Shown here one piece after another: positions 1 to 11,825 of a stretch of DNA of 64,000 nucleotides. Location: positions 67,588,482 through 67,652,481 of the forward strand of contig CM077153.1 in the NCBI GenBank assembly GCA_039583875.1, in the 5' to 3' direction. Each line of letters begins with the position of its first letter. Positions within the stretch are counted from its first letter, which is position 1. This DNA is from Platanthera guangdongensis. Taxonomy: Eukaryota > Streptophyta > Magnoliopsida > Asparagales > Orchidaceae. The position numbers and the translations under genes are program-made. The notes beneath the pieces are model-generated. The model did no database searches. It was not told where the DNA came from and was given only the letters and a program-made list of their open reading frames with translations.

Positions 1-648
1 GCTGATCGACGAATCATTGAGTAATGAATTGATGAATCGTCTAGTTCTTCTCGACGAATCGTCGAACGGCTGGCGCTGGTACCAAATTCGGTGCAGAAAG
101 TACTGGAAAAATATGAATATATATAACTCATCAGTCCACATGAGATAAAGCTACTAAAACAGAACAATAACATAGAAATATAAACAGGCTCATGCCCGAT
201 ACATCATGACCTCACTACAACACTCTCGCAGAAGATAAGTAAAACCAACACTCACAGAGCCAAAGGCTGCTGCCCCTGTGCTATACTGGCCCACCTCCAT
301 GTGCACCGCACTCCGCTAGTGCGACATCTCCTGCTACTTCTCCGTCTCCCATCTGGAGCCCCTGAAATGTTTTGTCCATCGACCGTTAGTCAAAAAGACT
401 AAGCCTAGTTTCCCCCACCCCTACCCCAGTGGCTCCTAGGCACCGTGTGGGAGATATGATAGGGAAGCTATGAGGGTGGACAGTAAACAAGAACAAGTGA
501 TAGTTGACCTAATCTAGCAGTTTTATTGTAATGTTCATAGTATTATAAAAAGAAATATGAGCTAGCACTACTATGGTAATAGAGCAGTAAAGAGTAGAAA
601 GAAAAGTGCATAATAAAGAAAAGTAACAAATATCCACAAGGAAAGTAA

Positions 649-690
649 CCATAGCTTATAAGCATGCCCACACAAGCATATAAACTATGG
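649..690 (-). other. Stem-loop homologous to the twin hairpins of the element B LTR
   Basis: The arms at 649-663 and 676-690 pair at 13 of 15 positions around the loop ATGCCCACACAA. The loop and the flanking AAAGTAA match the two hairpins at 21268-21367 in element B, while the stem sequence differs and still pairs. Confidence 0.6.
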
Positions 691-3342
691 GGTCGTTTTG
701 CACGGCCTAACATATAAAAGTCTCATACCAATTTATACATTAGGGGTAATGGTTGAAGTGCAATGATGACATGATATGTTATGTTATGCTGATTTAATGT
801 TATGTTCATACAAGTACAACACACACACACACGACTCTATGCGTACAGACTTTAGTTCCTTGATTTTGGAAGCTAGCTTCACTCCTAGTAGCTTCTGTAG
901 TGGCCAACAGAGACAGTGGGTTGGGCCACCCCACTCCTAGGGGGTATCCACACTACCAAGCCTATACCTTTCGTATGCCTCTGAAGGACACACCAGAGTC
1001 ACCACGTTCTAATGCTGACAAACCTGCCAGTCTTTCATGGTCAAGTGTATGGTCACTAGGTAAACATCTCCACTAATACTGGCAAGCCAGTGCCAGCCAC
1101 TCACCCCCAAAGACATCATTCCTTTGTCCGTGTGTCGACCAGAGTGAACTGAATACCCGCCACTTTTATGCACATGCAATTATGACAAATATAAATCTCT
1201 GAGCCATTGGCTCCCCAGACGAACCCGTCCGTCACAACAACCTTCCTAGCCACTGGATCCCCGGACTAACCTGTCCGTACCTACCACAGTCGAGCCTACT
1301 GCTCGTGAGTCTAAACCAAACTAGCCCCCTGTGGCTACGAGGTCAGTGAATAGTGAAGTACTTAGAATTAATATTACACTAACAATTTAGCCTTACATTT
1401 AGGGTTAACCTTGGACTACCCAGGACATTCCCTTTGAAGGGCTTTCGAGGGCACTAGGAACTACAATGGGGTGAAGCCCAAATCTCCCAATCGCAAGGTA
1501 CTTATTATTGTTGGTATCTACTAATGTCCCAATTCTACTGATCTTACACTTGATATAACCCAAAGTGTATTTAGACTTTCTCCAAGGGAAAGACGATCCA
1601 TCGTCGATCCCGAGCACAACCTTTCCCCAAGTCAACCAGACTCTCACAGCTGACTTCCATTGGTGACCTCATTTATACCCACCTGATTAAGTCCACCAAC
1701 TATCTCCTTTATCCCATACCGAGGTTCACATGATTCCTTAGTTCTACAGTTTTTACTATGTATAGACCTAATGAGCTACATGGTGTGCATGAATGGTGAC
1801 CCCTCCAAATATTCATCCAATTGACCTAATATTATTACTGGGGGTCAATCATGATATTTTAAGATTAAATCAAGAAGATAATATTTTTACTAATTTATTT
1901 GGAATTTATTATATTTGCTGCAAAATTAGGAATATTTTCTGAGAAGATATTTTCTCAACAAAATTATGACAAGTGTATCTCATCAAAGTAACGGTAAATA
2001 CTGAAATTCTCAATTTTCCAAAGGGATTTGACCCCAAACAAATTATTGATTAATTATCCACAAGCATATGGTAAAACAGGAAATATTAGAATTATTCATC
2101 CAAAAATTATAGGAAAATTACAAGATGTTAGAAGTGACCAGAAAAGTCTACTGACCAAAAATCATAATTTCCTAAGTAAATTTGTTTAGTCAAATAAATC
2201 ATTTTAAAATATTCAGCACTAGGCACCTTGTGAAGCATCCTATATGAGAAGACTTCCAATAATTTTATAAAAAATCACAGAGCATAATAAAACCTTAAAA
2301 TGTCTTTTAACTAAGTTTCATAATTTTCCAGTGGGTAATCATCTTATAATAAATTTTCTTTAAAACAGGCAAGTACTAGGTTTGTGAACAAAGTACTATA
2401 AATGTTATCCAAAAATACATGCAACAATTTTCAGAGATTAATAACAACTTCATAAGATCACTGCCTAAATTTCATGAATATCCAAGATGATATAATCATG
2501 CAATACAATTTTGAGTAGAAGTGCCCTAATTGGTCCTTAATTATTTCAGAGGGGTTAAATTCCCCTAAAAATTCTAATAATATTTTCTAGGGCTTATTTT
2601 CATCCTATGAACTCATTTACTAATTTCCAAGACATTCCAAGGACATATGGTCTCAGGTCCTTTATTGAGCTCAAAACTTAACCCTATGGTTAACACTAGG
2701 GTTCTAGGGTACACCAACCCTAAACCACCCAAAATCTCCTGTAAGTGTATTTTGTATGACAATAAATCAGTGGCCAAAGATCCATCCCTTTTGGGTGAGG
2801 ATTGGCCACACAACTCATTAAACATCATTTGCCCTAATTTGCCTCATTAGGGACCAAACTTTGGTCACGCCAATACCTGTTCAAATCAACCCCAAATGGG
2901 CTGTGATTTTTACCAGTGACCTATCAGGACCCTAATGGGCATCTACCAAAAGTTTAGAGAATTGTGAAGTCATTAGGCCCTAAAAATAAATCATATATGA
3001 TTTATTAATTTTTTCAAAAACCATAGAAAAATATTTTCCAAAAATTTCCATTTTTGGATATGATTAGGGGGTCGGTATAATTAGACTATGGTCTAAATTT
3101 TAAAGCATTTGCCAGATTAGTTTAGTGGCGGCACTCAATTTATTCTCTGGTCAAGACTATGTATAGGCTGCACCATATTGAGTGTTGTGGTTAAACCAAT
3201 GACATAAATGGGTCAAAACCAATTTTAAATTAAATTAGACTCAAAAGCCTATAACTTTTGTGACTGGAAACCTTTCATAAATTGGCGTGTAAGGGCCTCA
3301 TTAAACGACATCAAATAGTGCATGTTTAAGGATAACAATTCA

Positions 3343-3344
<2 letters not shown>

Positions 3345-3400
<56 letters not shown>
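3345..3400. repeat. (TA)n microsatellite
   Basis: About 50 bases of uninterrupted TA dinucleotides lie in the G remnant. They create a meaningless Tyr-Ile run in one frame. Length is likely polymorphic and hard to assemble. Confidence 0.95.
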
Positions 3401-3405
<5 letters not shown>

Positions 3406-4119
3406 AATAATATATTCGTTGGCACTGTTCATCTTCTCCAAACTGAATAGAACGCCGCCCGAAATTGCCTCTTCCTGTAACTTTTTCCCAAGCCAAACAC
3501 CGGCCACCCAGCCACTTCCCTGGCCAGCCACCACCACCACCTCCATCGAGGTGATGGCTATCGCCCGGTGGCGGCACGACCTCCAGAGGTGATGGTTTCC
3601 GGCGTACCCACCACCATGAAAACCTCCATTTTTCTCACCAAATCGGGCTCAGTTGAGCAAGATTTCTCTCCTAATTGGTCTAGGATACTAGCACAAGGGG
3701 AGAGGAGGAGAAGTGAACCTTGTTTGGGGTTCAACGACGACGATAGTTAGTTGTGGCGTTTTCCTCTCCGACAAGCTTGCCCGATTCCTCGATCCTCCAC
3801 CAAAACCATCGATCCAATACCTCATTTCGACTGCCAAGAACGTATTGAAGGTGATGAGTTGGTCAAAAGTTGGAATGAGGGGGTGTATAGGGCAGATTTA
3901 TATTTTTCATGGGAGGGGAGGTGAAGGGGTGGTCGACCATGGTGGTTGGGCTCCTCCCATTGGTGTTGGCTGACTAGAATTGATGGTATTTGTTGGTACT
4001 GATGTTTCATATTCCCTAAGTTTGAGAATATCAACTTCCAGGTTGTATTTGATCGCATCTTATGTTGATAGAGTGTGCAGTTGACAGGTGCAAGCGAAAA
4101 ATAAGAAGATTCCTATGGC

Positions 4120-4565
4120 CACTAATGCCGAGCGGTAGAAGTTACCTCCGAGCAGTAGCCGTGAATTAATTGGACAGAGCTCTCGGGAAACTACCGCTCC
4201 GCGCTAGTACAACCGCCTGCACAATGCAATGGATTATTTTGTCCAGGCTCTTGGGAAATTACTGCCATGCGGTAGTGCTACCGCGCAGCGCTAGTCTCTC
4301 GAAGAGTATCAAGATGAATTTCTTGAAAAACCAAAATACCACAGGCGATAGCAATTACCGTGCCGCACTAGCCTCTCGACGAATATCGACACGACTGTTC
4401 TAAATCATCGTGCCCAATATTACCGTGCGGAGTTAGCTGTAACTACGCGGTGCTAGCAATGATAAAACGATAAATATTTGCTTTTAAATATTATTCCAAA
4501 TTTGAACGACAGCTGACACAACAAGCGCACGAACCTACCATCGGGCACTAGTCTTATCGCTGACG
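4120..4565. repeat. Element F U3 array of a short GC-rich motif
   Basis: About seven irregularly spaced copies of a motif near TACCGYGC-N-GCRCTAG occur, for example CTACCGCTCCGCGCTAGTAC at 4193, CTACCGCGCAGCGCTAGT at 4279 and TTACCGTGCCGCACTAGC at 4356, with more decayed copies near 4420, 4443 and 4537. Copies have diverged but keep the CpGs and the CTAG end. The array lies just upstream of the F TATA box. Confidence 0.6.
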
Positions 4566-4587
4566 GTAGCTTATTTTCATGAAGACA

Positions 4588-4597
4588 TATAAAAAGG
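4588..4597 (+). promoter_or_regulatory. Element F TATA box
   Basis: TATAAAAAGG lies about 25 bases downstream of the last copy of the U3 motif and sits at a normal place for an LTR promoter. Confidence 0.6.
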
Positions 4598-4902
4598 CCG
4601 CCTTGGCTTCTATGCCTGATGATCTGAGAGAAAGAAAGGACTGGAGTTCGTGAATTCTAGGGTCCGACCGCTCTTTCTTGCGCTCCATTCCACAAGGCCC
4701 CATGGAAGAAGAAGACAGTAGTCTCCCTCCCGCTCGTGACCCAAAGACTCCGACGATCCAAGATCTACATCAAATACGAAGAGCCGACCGGTTGCCAGCA
4801 AATGGAGATCTCAAGCACCGGCAACAGATCGCTCTACGGAGAAGTCTTCAAGATGGAGAACTTCATCTTTAAAATCTTTACATCTTTTACTCTTGCAATC
4901 TT

Positions 4903-6660
4903 TGAAAGTGCAGGTTAGATCTGAAATACTCTAGAGGGGGGGGGGGGGGGTGAATAGAGTATTGTGCTCACTAAAAACTTTTTACAGCTTTTGCTGTAAT
5001 CCAAGGTGAACAGTTTAGCAAATAAAGAGATAAGCACAGCAATCTAATAAATCACAGAGCAACACAGCCAAAACAAAAGATAAAGGGCAACCAGGCGATA
5101 CAAGAAATTTATAGTGGTTCCCCAACCTGGGTACATCCACTCTTCTACCACCCTGGTAGGAATCCACTCAGGTTTTTGATCAGATGCCTGACACCAATGA
5201 TCTTTTGTTCATGTGCTCAAAAACCAAAACCTCAAGTATTTTGGTAGGAGACTTGCAACCAGGAATAATTTTGAAGGGAATTAAAACCCTATACAGAGGA
5301 TGGAAAAAGGGTGATGATGTCTTCTCTTTCTCAATAACAACTGAGAAGACTTATGGATTGATTTCAACAGATTGCTCCCCCTGAGATCTTGAAGGGATCA
5401 GGAATTCTGGAGCACTGCTTCAGGGTGACAGGTCTTCAAAAGCTTGAGTGCCTGGACCAGAGATTGCTTCAGGAACTTCTTTGACAGATAAAGTTTTTGT
5501 TGTCCTTCTGAAGTTGTCCTGTAGGATTGAAGGAAGAAGACTCTTGATAGAGATTGAATGTTCTTCTTCTTCTTCTTGATGTTCTCTGGTCTGAGCTGAT
5601 TGTAGAAAAGAACTTTAGATTTCTGTAAGACTGTTCTTTAGTGCTATCACTGTCTATATGTCTGTCTGTCACTACTTGTGTTGTAGTACTGGTTAATCTT
5701 TTCTTTTCTGACTGACGACTGACTAAAGAACATTCAAAATTTGAATGTTTGAGCAGTAATTGCAGTCAGCCTGGGAAGGAAGCGACAATTAATGAATTCC
5801 CCAACTGTCCCATGGAAAAACAGCATGAAATAATCCATGATTAATGCTCGTTTTAACGGTAACATTCCGAGAAGATTTAGCATTAATTACTCAGGATTCA
5901 TCGCCAAGAAAAGGGATGGAAAACTGGAGAAGACCTAGTCTGGAATTGTCGAACGAAGAACATGGATCGTCGAGCTGAGTTCACAGTTCATCGAGCTGAG
6001 CTGATGAGTTCGTCGACCAGACAATAGCAATTTATCTTCAAGGGAATCTTGTCAATTCTGCAACAATCTTCGTCGAACTGACAATCTTCCTTCGTCGAAC
6101 TGAGATCCAAAATCGTCGACCGAAGAATGATTGTGGACTTAGAATCTGAGAAGTCTCTGACTGAGAAGGATTCAAATCATAGACTAGAAATCGTCGAGTA
6201 GAATACTAAATTAGTCGACCTGAGAAGTTGACTTCGTCGACCTGAGAAGTTGTGAACTTAAGGTCCAAGTTCATCGAGCTCATAATCTTATTCGTCGACC
6301 AAAGCTTGAAATTGGACTTAGAAAAATCTGGAGTTATCCTGACTTTAGATTATTGAAGTATCTCAATCTTCATCGAACAGAGAACAAAGATCGTCGAGCT
6401 CAGCACAGAGAAAAGTCTCAAGATCGTCGAGCTCAGAACGCCTTTCGTCGAGCTGAGTTCGACGAATGTCAAACTCATTTGACTTAGTCTTGAAATCTTC
6501 TAAGTCTTGAGTCTCTGAAGGTCTTGTTGATAGATGGTCCATCTGATGTTGACTCTAAGGACTTGTCCTAGACTCTAGGACACAAACTTGACACTGGATA
6601 TACATGTTGGGTCACATCCTAAGCTAGTGAACCTAGCCCAAATCAACTAGGGATCCAACA
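4903..6660 (-). repeat. Element A 3' LTR
   Basis: It is the partner of the LTR at 37255-39010. Near its low-coordinate end are a G15 run at 4936-4950 (11 G in the partner) and a terminal hairpin at 5114-5140 followed on the minus strand by TATAAAT, both shared in position with D and E. The high-coordinate half is U3 with the TCGTCGA array. Confidence 0.95.
5945..6475. repeat. TCGTCGA / TTCGACGAA motif array in the element A 3' LTR
   Basis: About 17 copies of TCGTCGA or its complement, some decayed, are spaced 20-60 bases apart. Several occur as inverted pairs, such as TCGTCGAGCTGAGTTCGACG at 6445-6464. The same array is in the other LTR (38297-38825), in the spacer before ORF3 (19940-20177) and in the gag tail (35200-35440). 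Confidence 0.85.
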
Positions 6661-6673
6661 ATCTCCCCCTATT
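6661..6673 (-). other. Element A polypurine tract
   Basis: AATAGGGGGAGAT on the minus strand directly abuts the 3' LTR, the expected plus-strand primer site of reverse transcription. Confidence 0.85.
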
Positions 6674-6842
6674 TGGATGAGGTCACTAAGAGACTCAAAA
6701 CAGATAAACAAAGCAAGAAAAGAAATATATATGACAGAGAATTACTAACACATGCAGCAGATATATATATATACAGGCTTTGCTTAAACAAATAACATAG
6801 TTTGAAAATAAATTACAGAAAGAAATTAAAACAAGATAAAGA

Positions 6843-7455
6843 TTACTTCTTCTTCATTTTCTGCATAGACTTGTCTTCTGTTGTCTTCTCTCCTGGCTTT
6901 TTGAAGATAATTTCTCTGTTTGGATCTAGAGCCTGTGCCTGAGTCATTGTCATGTCAGCTGCCCTAATAATCTTCAGTGATGTAGCTCTGGGGACAATTG
7001 CTTCAGGATGGAGCTTCATATAATCATCAACATTGAAAAGTTTGTTGCCTTTGTCAAACCTTTTTAATTCTTCCTTCCTGTACTTTGACATTATTGTAAA
7101 ACCTGAAATGTCTTTACCTTCAGCTTTAGCTTTATTAATCAATGATAGGCCAATAAGTTCCTGGAACCTGGCCATTCTTACAGCGTTGGCTGTTTTAGGA
7201 TATTCAAAAGGAATAGGAGGAGCGTAAGGTCTTTTAGGACTGTCAGCTTTCTGATCTTCAGATATTTGTTGTTATTGCTGCTGATGCTATTGCTGCTGAT
7301 GTTGATGTCCTGAAGAATGATGACCTTGCTGACTGCTTCCAGAGGATCTCCCTTGATGTCTCTGATAAGTTTGCATGGGGGCAGATCTCTGAGAGCTAGA
7401 GCCAGTGACACCAGCTGCTGGAGGAGGAGGAGGTGGATCTTTTCTATATCTATGA
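6843..7455 (-). pseudogene. Element A ORF3, C-terminal part (cut off by element C)
   Basis: After C and one TSD copy are removed, the frame ending at 17522 runs into this segment, so it is the tail of ORF3. It starts with a run of six prolines, then a Ser/Gln-rich stretch with poly-Gln around 7260-7300 that contains TAG and TAA where CAG/CAA would fit, then an open 110-residue lysine-rich end (MARFQELIG... to a KKMKK-type terminus) at 7175-6843. The stop lies 170 bases before the polypurine tract. The position matches the D ORF3 tail at 49411-49857. Function is unknown. Confidence 0.65.
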
Positions 7456-8575
7456 TGTAATACCTCCCTTGTAGTGGACGTATAATATGGGTCCGGCCGG
7501 GGCCCCACAGCATACGAACGCCACAGCTTTAGTATTATAAGTTGATATAACTACCCAAACTCAAAACACTTGCACAACACAGCGAAAACAAACAGGACTA
7601 GAGGTTATCCACCACTAAAGAGTAAAACAAATGGCCTTAAGTCCTAACATCAAGTGTCCAAAAGAGACATAAAACATCAATCATGAATGTGCTCAGCACT
7701 CCTAGTCTACCTCGGCATACAAGACGGACAAAAGAGTCTCAAACAAACATCATCATCAATGTAGTGCTACAAAAGAGGGAAAAACACTTCATGGGCTTAG
7801 GCCTTTTTGGCCGGCGTGCTAGCTCCTGCATGCGATCCTTGCCCTGTAAAAATTATTAGTAACGTGGGTCAGCAAAGGCTGACCTCAAACTGTGTAACAA
7901 CACATCTCCTCCCGGCCGCCCCTAACGGACCCCGGGGAACCCTCCAACCTACAAGTCAGCACTTCATATGCAATAAAAATAGCTATAAACAGAAGAACAC
8001 TAAAACAGGCTTGGATGTCTCAATCATCAAACATGTTCTCTATCGGTTGAGCATATAAAGAAAAGGGCCTACTATGCAACATGAATGCAACACCCGGGCT
8101 TCACCCAGGGTACCCTACTGCGTATGCATCTAGCACAACATCACATCAATTGGGTACTCACATTTCCCCATTGGCATAAAGCCGCAAACACTAAGGGAGA
8201 CACCTCTCCCTCAAACGGCGCACAGGCCGCCACAAGGAATTCTTGGCAAGGCCCCACCCGCTCGTGGGCTTAGCCCCGGGCTTGCCTGCAAGCTCTGACA
8301 TCTCATGCCAGGATTCCAACAAACACAGACCGACCGATTCTAAGAAGCCTTGCTGGACCCCACCCGCTCGTGGCCTCTTTGCCCGGGCTTGCCCCAAGCT
8401 TGGCATTCTCGTCAGTCTCACAGAAGGGGACTAGTCTCGCCGGGACACTCTCCACACATGACGCACATGTCACGGGATAGCCAGCCGACCACGGATACAT
8501 AGCCACGCCTTGGCACAACACAAACCAAGACTAAATACATCGTAATCCCTCTTTGTACTGCAGCGTTCCCGCGCA

Positions 8576-8702
8576 CCAAGGAAACCATCTCCAACTCGTG
8601 CGGAGCTAACCTTGTCCACCAAGGAAACCATCTCCAACTCAGACGGAGCTAACCTTGTCCCTCAAGGAAACCATCTACCGCCACGAGGAGCTAACCTTGT
8701 CC
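8576..8702. repeat. Triplicated 42-bp unit in the element C LTR
   Basis: Three head-to-tail units start CAAGGAAACCATCT and end GGAGCTAACCTTG. Each can fold with CAAGG pairing to CCTTG and an inner CTCC pairing to GGAG. A second copy lies in the other LTR near 16016-16142. Confidence 0.75.
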
Positions 8703-9364
8703 GGGTTCGACTACACGTACCGTTTCAAGCAAACGAGACAATCATCACCACAACACAAACGACATCTTGCCGCAACGGAAATCTCTACGAATCCCTAAGT
8801 TCGTATGCAACATCACCGAGTCGGACTAACGGTCGCGACCACGACTTTACCCACCATGCCTAATCCACTAGCGAAGCGGATCTCTAATGCAAAAATATGC
8901 CGGGGACGGACTCAATCAACCCGGAGGTTCCTCTTGAACCTTGGCAAACCAAAACTCCTCTCATTTGAGAGTTTGGTGCCCAAAAATTAGAGAGAAAGAA
9001 AATAAATGATGCTAGTACATGCCTCCTAAGGACCGAGAGGAGAGATGTCGTTACCTTCCGACTCATCTTCCTTGCCATGGCAAAATAGCCAGATGGAAAT
9101 CTTCGCAACGATCTAAGCTTCACGGATCCGGACTCGGTTCGCGATTTGGAGCTCCGAAACCCTTCCTACAGCCCAAGACCTTCTTCATCTTCCTCCTTGC
9201 TCTAGCTTTTCTCAAGAACTTAGAAAGAGAAGACTTGGAAAAGAATGAGGGTTTCCAACCCTAAATTCGGACTTAACTTCCCAAGAGATGGCCTGAACCG
9301 TTAGATCCCAAAACCAGAAAAAGAATGGCCGCGATTCGCCTGAAAAACAGAAGATCTGGGCCGA

Positions 9365-10015
9365 ACACGGCCTGGAACACGCCCGTGTCCAGGGCCGTGT
9401 GCCTCATTCTCCGTCTCAAATCGACGCGCCTGGAATCACACACGGGCATCCGACACGCCCGTGTTCAACCCGACACGCCCGTGTCCCCAGTGACACGGCC
9501 GTGTGGCCGGCCGTGTGCCTCCAACAACACGGCCCCGAAACCAACCCGAGAGCTGACACGGCCTGGGACACGCCCGTGTCCCAAGCCGTGTGCCAAGTCT
9601 CGACACCCGTCGACAGGCTTTGTGTCGACACCGCGGAAAAACGTCGAGCGAAGATTGTCGACCAAGCAGGACACGCCCTGTGACACGCCCGTGTCACAGG
9701 CCGTGTGCCCCAGTCTCGACACCTTGTCGAGCAAAAGTGTCGACACTTGGGACGAGTGTCGACACGGCCTCGACACGCCCTGCGACACGCCCGTGTCGCA
9801 GGCCGTGTGCCACACTCTCGACACTTTGTCGAGAAAAAGTGTCGACACTTGGGCCGAGTGTCGACACGGCCTCGATACGCCCTGCGACACGCCCGTGTCG
9901 CAGGCCGTGTGCCACACTCTCGACACTCTGTCGAGCAAAAGTGTCGACACTTGGGCCGAGTGTCGACACGGCCTCGACACGCCCTGCGACACGCCCGTGT
10001 CGCAGGCCGTGTGCC
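9365..10015. repeat. Element C U3 palindrome array with 102-bp tandem units
   Basis: ACACGCCCGTGT-type and GTGTCGACAC palindromes fill the region. The inner part is a tandem repeat with an exact 102-bp period: CGTGTC(A/G)CAGGCCGTGTGCC recurs at 9690, 9792, 9894 and 9996. Because 102 is divisible by three, all frames stay open, which gives long false ORFs on both strands. Confidence 0.95.
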
Positions 10016-10082
10016 TCCTGCCAGAAACCCAAAAATTTTCCAGAACTGCAGACTGAACCTCTTGCAAAACTGGGGTGTTACA

Positions 10083-10100
10083 ACTCTCCCCCACTTAACA
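10083..10100 (-). other. Element C polypurine tract
   Basis: The minus strand reads GTTAAGTGGGGGAGAGT directly against the 3' LTR. A TTTCGGGAAGAAAT block lies just upstream, as in element B. Confidence 0.85.
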
Positions 10101-10140
10101 GAATTTCTTCCCGAAATTTCAAAACAGAAGGGCACAAAAC

Positions 10141-10308
10141 TTAAATTGTACCTGACATGAAGAGTTCTGGATAATCTTCTAACATGGCCTGTTCTCGTTC
10201 CCAGGAGAACTCCTCACGACCACAGTTGTCCCATCGAACTTTTACGAGTTTGACTTCTTTATTCCGCAACTGCCGAGTCTCTGAATCCTCTATAGCAATT
10301 GGAAGGAC
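10141..10308 (-). pseudogene. Element C chromodomain at the end of pol
   Basis: In frame with the integrase but after a TGA at 10309-10311, the minus strand encodes IEDSETRQLRNKEV, then LVKVRWDNCGREEFSWERE and a DYPELF end before TAA at 10141. This is the Tekay-type chromodomain, thought to target integration to modified heterochromatin. The TGA fits a CGA-to-TGA change. It was not an open ORF of notable length on its own. Confidence 0.8.
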
Positions 10309-11142
10309 TCACGTCCTCAAGTCTTCCTCAATCGGCACCGATGCCGGCTCAATCACTACGCTAGCCTCCACCAAGGCTTTCCTCAAAACGGAGACGTGGA
10401 AGACGTCATGTAATCCACTCAAATCTGCGGACATTGTCAACCGATAAGCTGCTTCTCCTACCCGCTCAACAATTTCAAAAGGCCCCAAAAACCTTGGACT
10501 CAGCTTCTTGAGTCGGCGAATCCGTGAGACGCCTTTGAACAGCTTGACCTTCAGATAAACCCAATCACCAACTGCAAATTCCACCTTCCGGTGACGAGCA
10601 TTAAAATATTTTGCTTGCCTATCTTGCGCCACCTTCATACGCTCTTGGATGGTCCGTACCAACTCACAAGCGTCAACCACCGCATCCTTTCCCAACAGTT
10701 TGTTGTCTCCCGCCTCTGCCCAAGACATTGGCGTTCGACACCGCCTCCCATACAAAGCTTCGTATAGCGCCATTCTTATGCTTGCTTGAAAACTATTTTT
10801 GTATGCAAATTCTACCATGAAGAGGTGATCCTCCCACCTCTTGCCGAAATCAAGAACGCACATTCTCAACATATCTTCCATAGTACGGTTCGTTCTCTCT
10901 GTTTGCCCATCAGTTTGAGGATGGAACGCCGTACTGAACTTTAGCTTCGTGCCCAAGCTCTTCTGAACCAATCTCCAGTCCTTAGACGTAAACCGTCTAT
11001 CTCGATCACTGACTATGCTCTTAGGAACTCCGTGCAGTCGCATAATGTTGCGAACATACAACTCCACCAGCTTCTCCACGCTGTCCTCTTTCGATTTGGG
11101 ATGAAGTGAGCCACCTTGGTTAGGCGATCCACGATCACCCAA
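10309..11142 (-). pseudogene. Element C integrase core and C-terminal region
   Basis: It carries the second and third catalytic positions of the retroviral-type integrase: D in IVSDRDRRFTS and E in TDGQTERTNRTMEDMLR, then the GPFEIVERVGEAAYRL and LHDVFHVSVLRKAL blocks typical of gypsy pol. The first catalytic D lies in the preceding frame (11013-11819); a frameshift near 11100 separates them. It ends in a premature TGA before the chromodomain. Confidence 0.9.
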
Positions 11143-11819
11143 ATAGCATCATTACCATGTTGCGATCTAGGCAAACCATGCACAAAGTCCATGGAGATGT
11201 CCTCAAATTTCCACTCAGGAATTGGAAGGGGCTTCAGGAACCCGCCCGGTTTCTGACATTCGGCCTTCACCAAGGCACATGTTTGGCAACGACTCACATA
11301 CAAAGCTACATCTCGCTTCAACCCCGACCACCAAAAGGATTTCTTCATATCCAAGTACATCTTTGTACTGCCCGGGTGAATGGAGTACTTTGAGAAATGA
11401 GCCTCAAACATCAACTCCTCACGGAGATTGCCAAACTGCGGTACACAAACCCTTCCATCCTTTCTCAAGATTCCCCCAATCATCTCCCAGGCGCTGCTCT
11501 CGCCCTTTTGAGCCTCCAACACAAAAGGTTGAAACTCCACATCCAATCGAGTCGCTTCCCGAATACAATCGGACAAGTCGTTTTGCACTTCAATCCAGTT
11601 CAATCGAGCCATGCTAGACTCGCCTCTCGCAACACATTCCAATCCAAGGGACTCCCATTCCCGTACCAACCGCTCATCATGAGCTTCGATCCAATTCCCT
11701 TGCCCCGAGTACTTTCTACTCGACGCGTCCGCCACCACATTGGCTTTACCCGGCGTATACTGAATTACCACTTCGTAGTCTCCAAGAAACTCAACCCATC
11801 TGCGTTGCCGCATGTTCAA
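11013..11819 (-). pseudogene. Element C RNase H end and integrase N-terminal region
   Basis: It begins with the RNase H tail (MRQRRWVEFLGDYE, PGKANVVADA), followed by the integrase HHCC zinc finger (H in HFSKYSIHPG, CQTCALVK) and the first catalytic D in ISMDFVHGLPRSQ. The frame before it is separated by a TAG at 11826-11828, where CAG would be expected. The end frame is out of register with the rest of the integrase. Confidence 0.9.
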
Positions 11820-11825
11820 GTCCTT

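Larger units (their letters stand above)
80..4062 (-). mobile_element. Element G: decayed Tekay-like gypsy LTR, cut by element F
   Basis: No coding sequence is seen. The stretch follows the LTR of element B block by block: a CCGTTAGTC...GACTAAG block near 381-400, an actTTAGTTCC block near 849 (B has it near 21447), a GTGGCC/cacactac block near 900-960, the hairpin at 649-690, and an ACAAGGGGAGAGG block near 3692 that resembles B near 23082. The same strand as B is therefore inferred. Many substitutions and indels separate the two, so this is an old or distant family. The left boundary is uncertain. On the minus strand a TGGTACCAGCGCC sequence at about 79-91 could be a primer-binding site, which would put the start of the internal region at 1-78. 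The right side ends where the F LTR begins at 4063. Short ORFs inside are not supported as genes. Confidence 0.5.
4063..4902 (+). mobile_element. Element F 5' LTR, left part (U3 and start of R)
   Basis: The LTR starts TGTTG at 4063 and its other end, CAACA at 39589, is the inverted complement. Element A (4903-39010) splits it; ATCTT at 4898-4902 and GTCTT at 39011-39015 look like a 5-bp TSD with one change. The left part holds a motif array and a TATA box. No protein is encoded; short ORFs here are chance. Confidence 0.7.
7456..10082 (-). repeat. Element C 3' LTR
   Basis: It pairs with 14900-17516. The low-coordinate half (R/U5) has a triplicated 42-bp hairpin unit; the high-coordinate end (U3) has the palindrome array. 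No clear TATA box was found. Confidence 0.95.

Noticed and set aside
3343..3546. 67-residue ORF with an Ile-Tyr repeat
   Set aside because: The repeat is the (TA)n microsatellite; the rest has no recognisable domain.
7178..7513. 111-residue ORF spanning the A/C junction
   Set aside because: Its first part is C LTR sequence and its frame differs from the ORF3 frame that continues across the excised insertion.
9325..10160. Several long overlapping ORFs on both strands (up to 243 residues) in the C 3' LTR, repeated at 16735-17618
   Set aside because: They are read-through of the 102-bp tandem unit, whose length is divisible by three; all six frames stay open and no frame is favoured.
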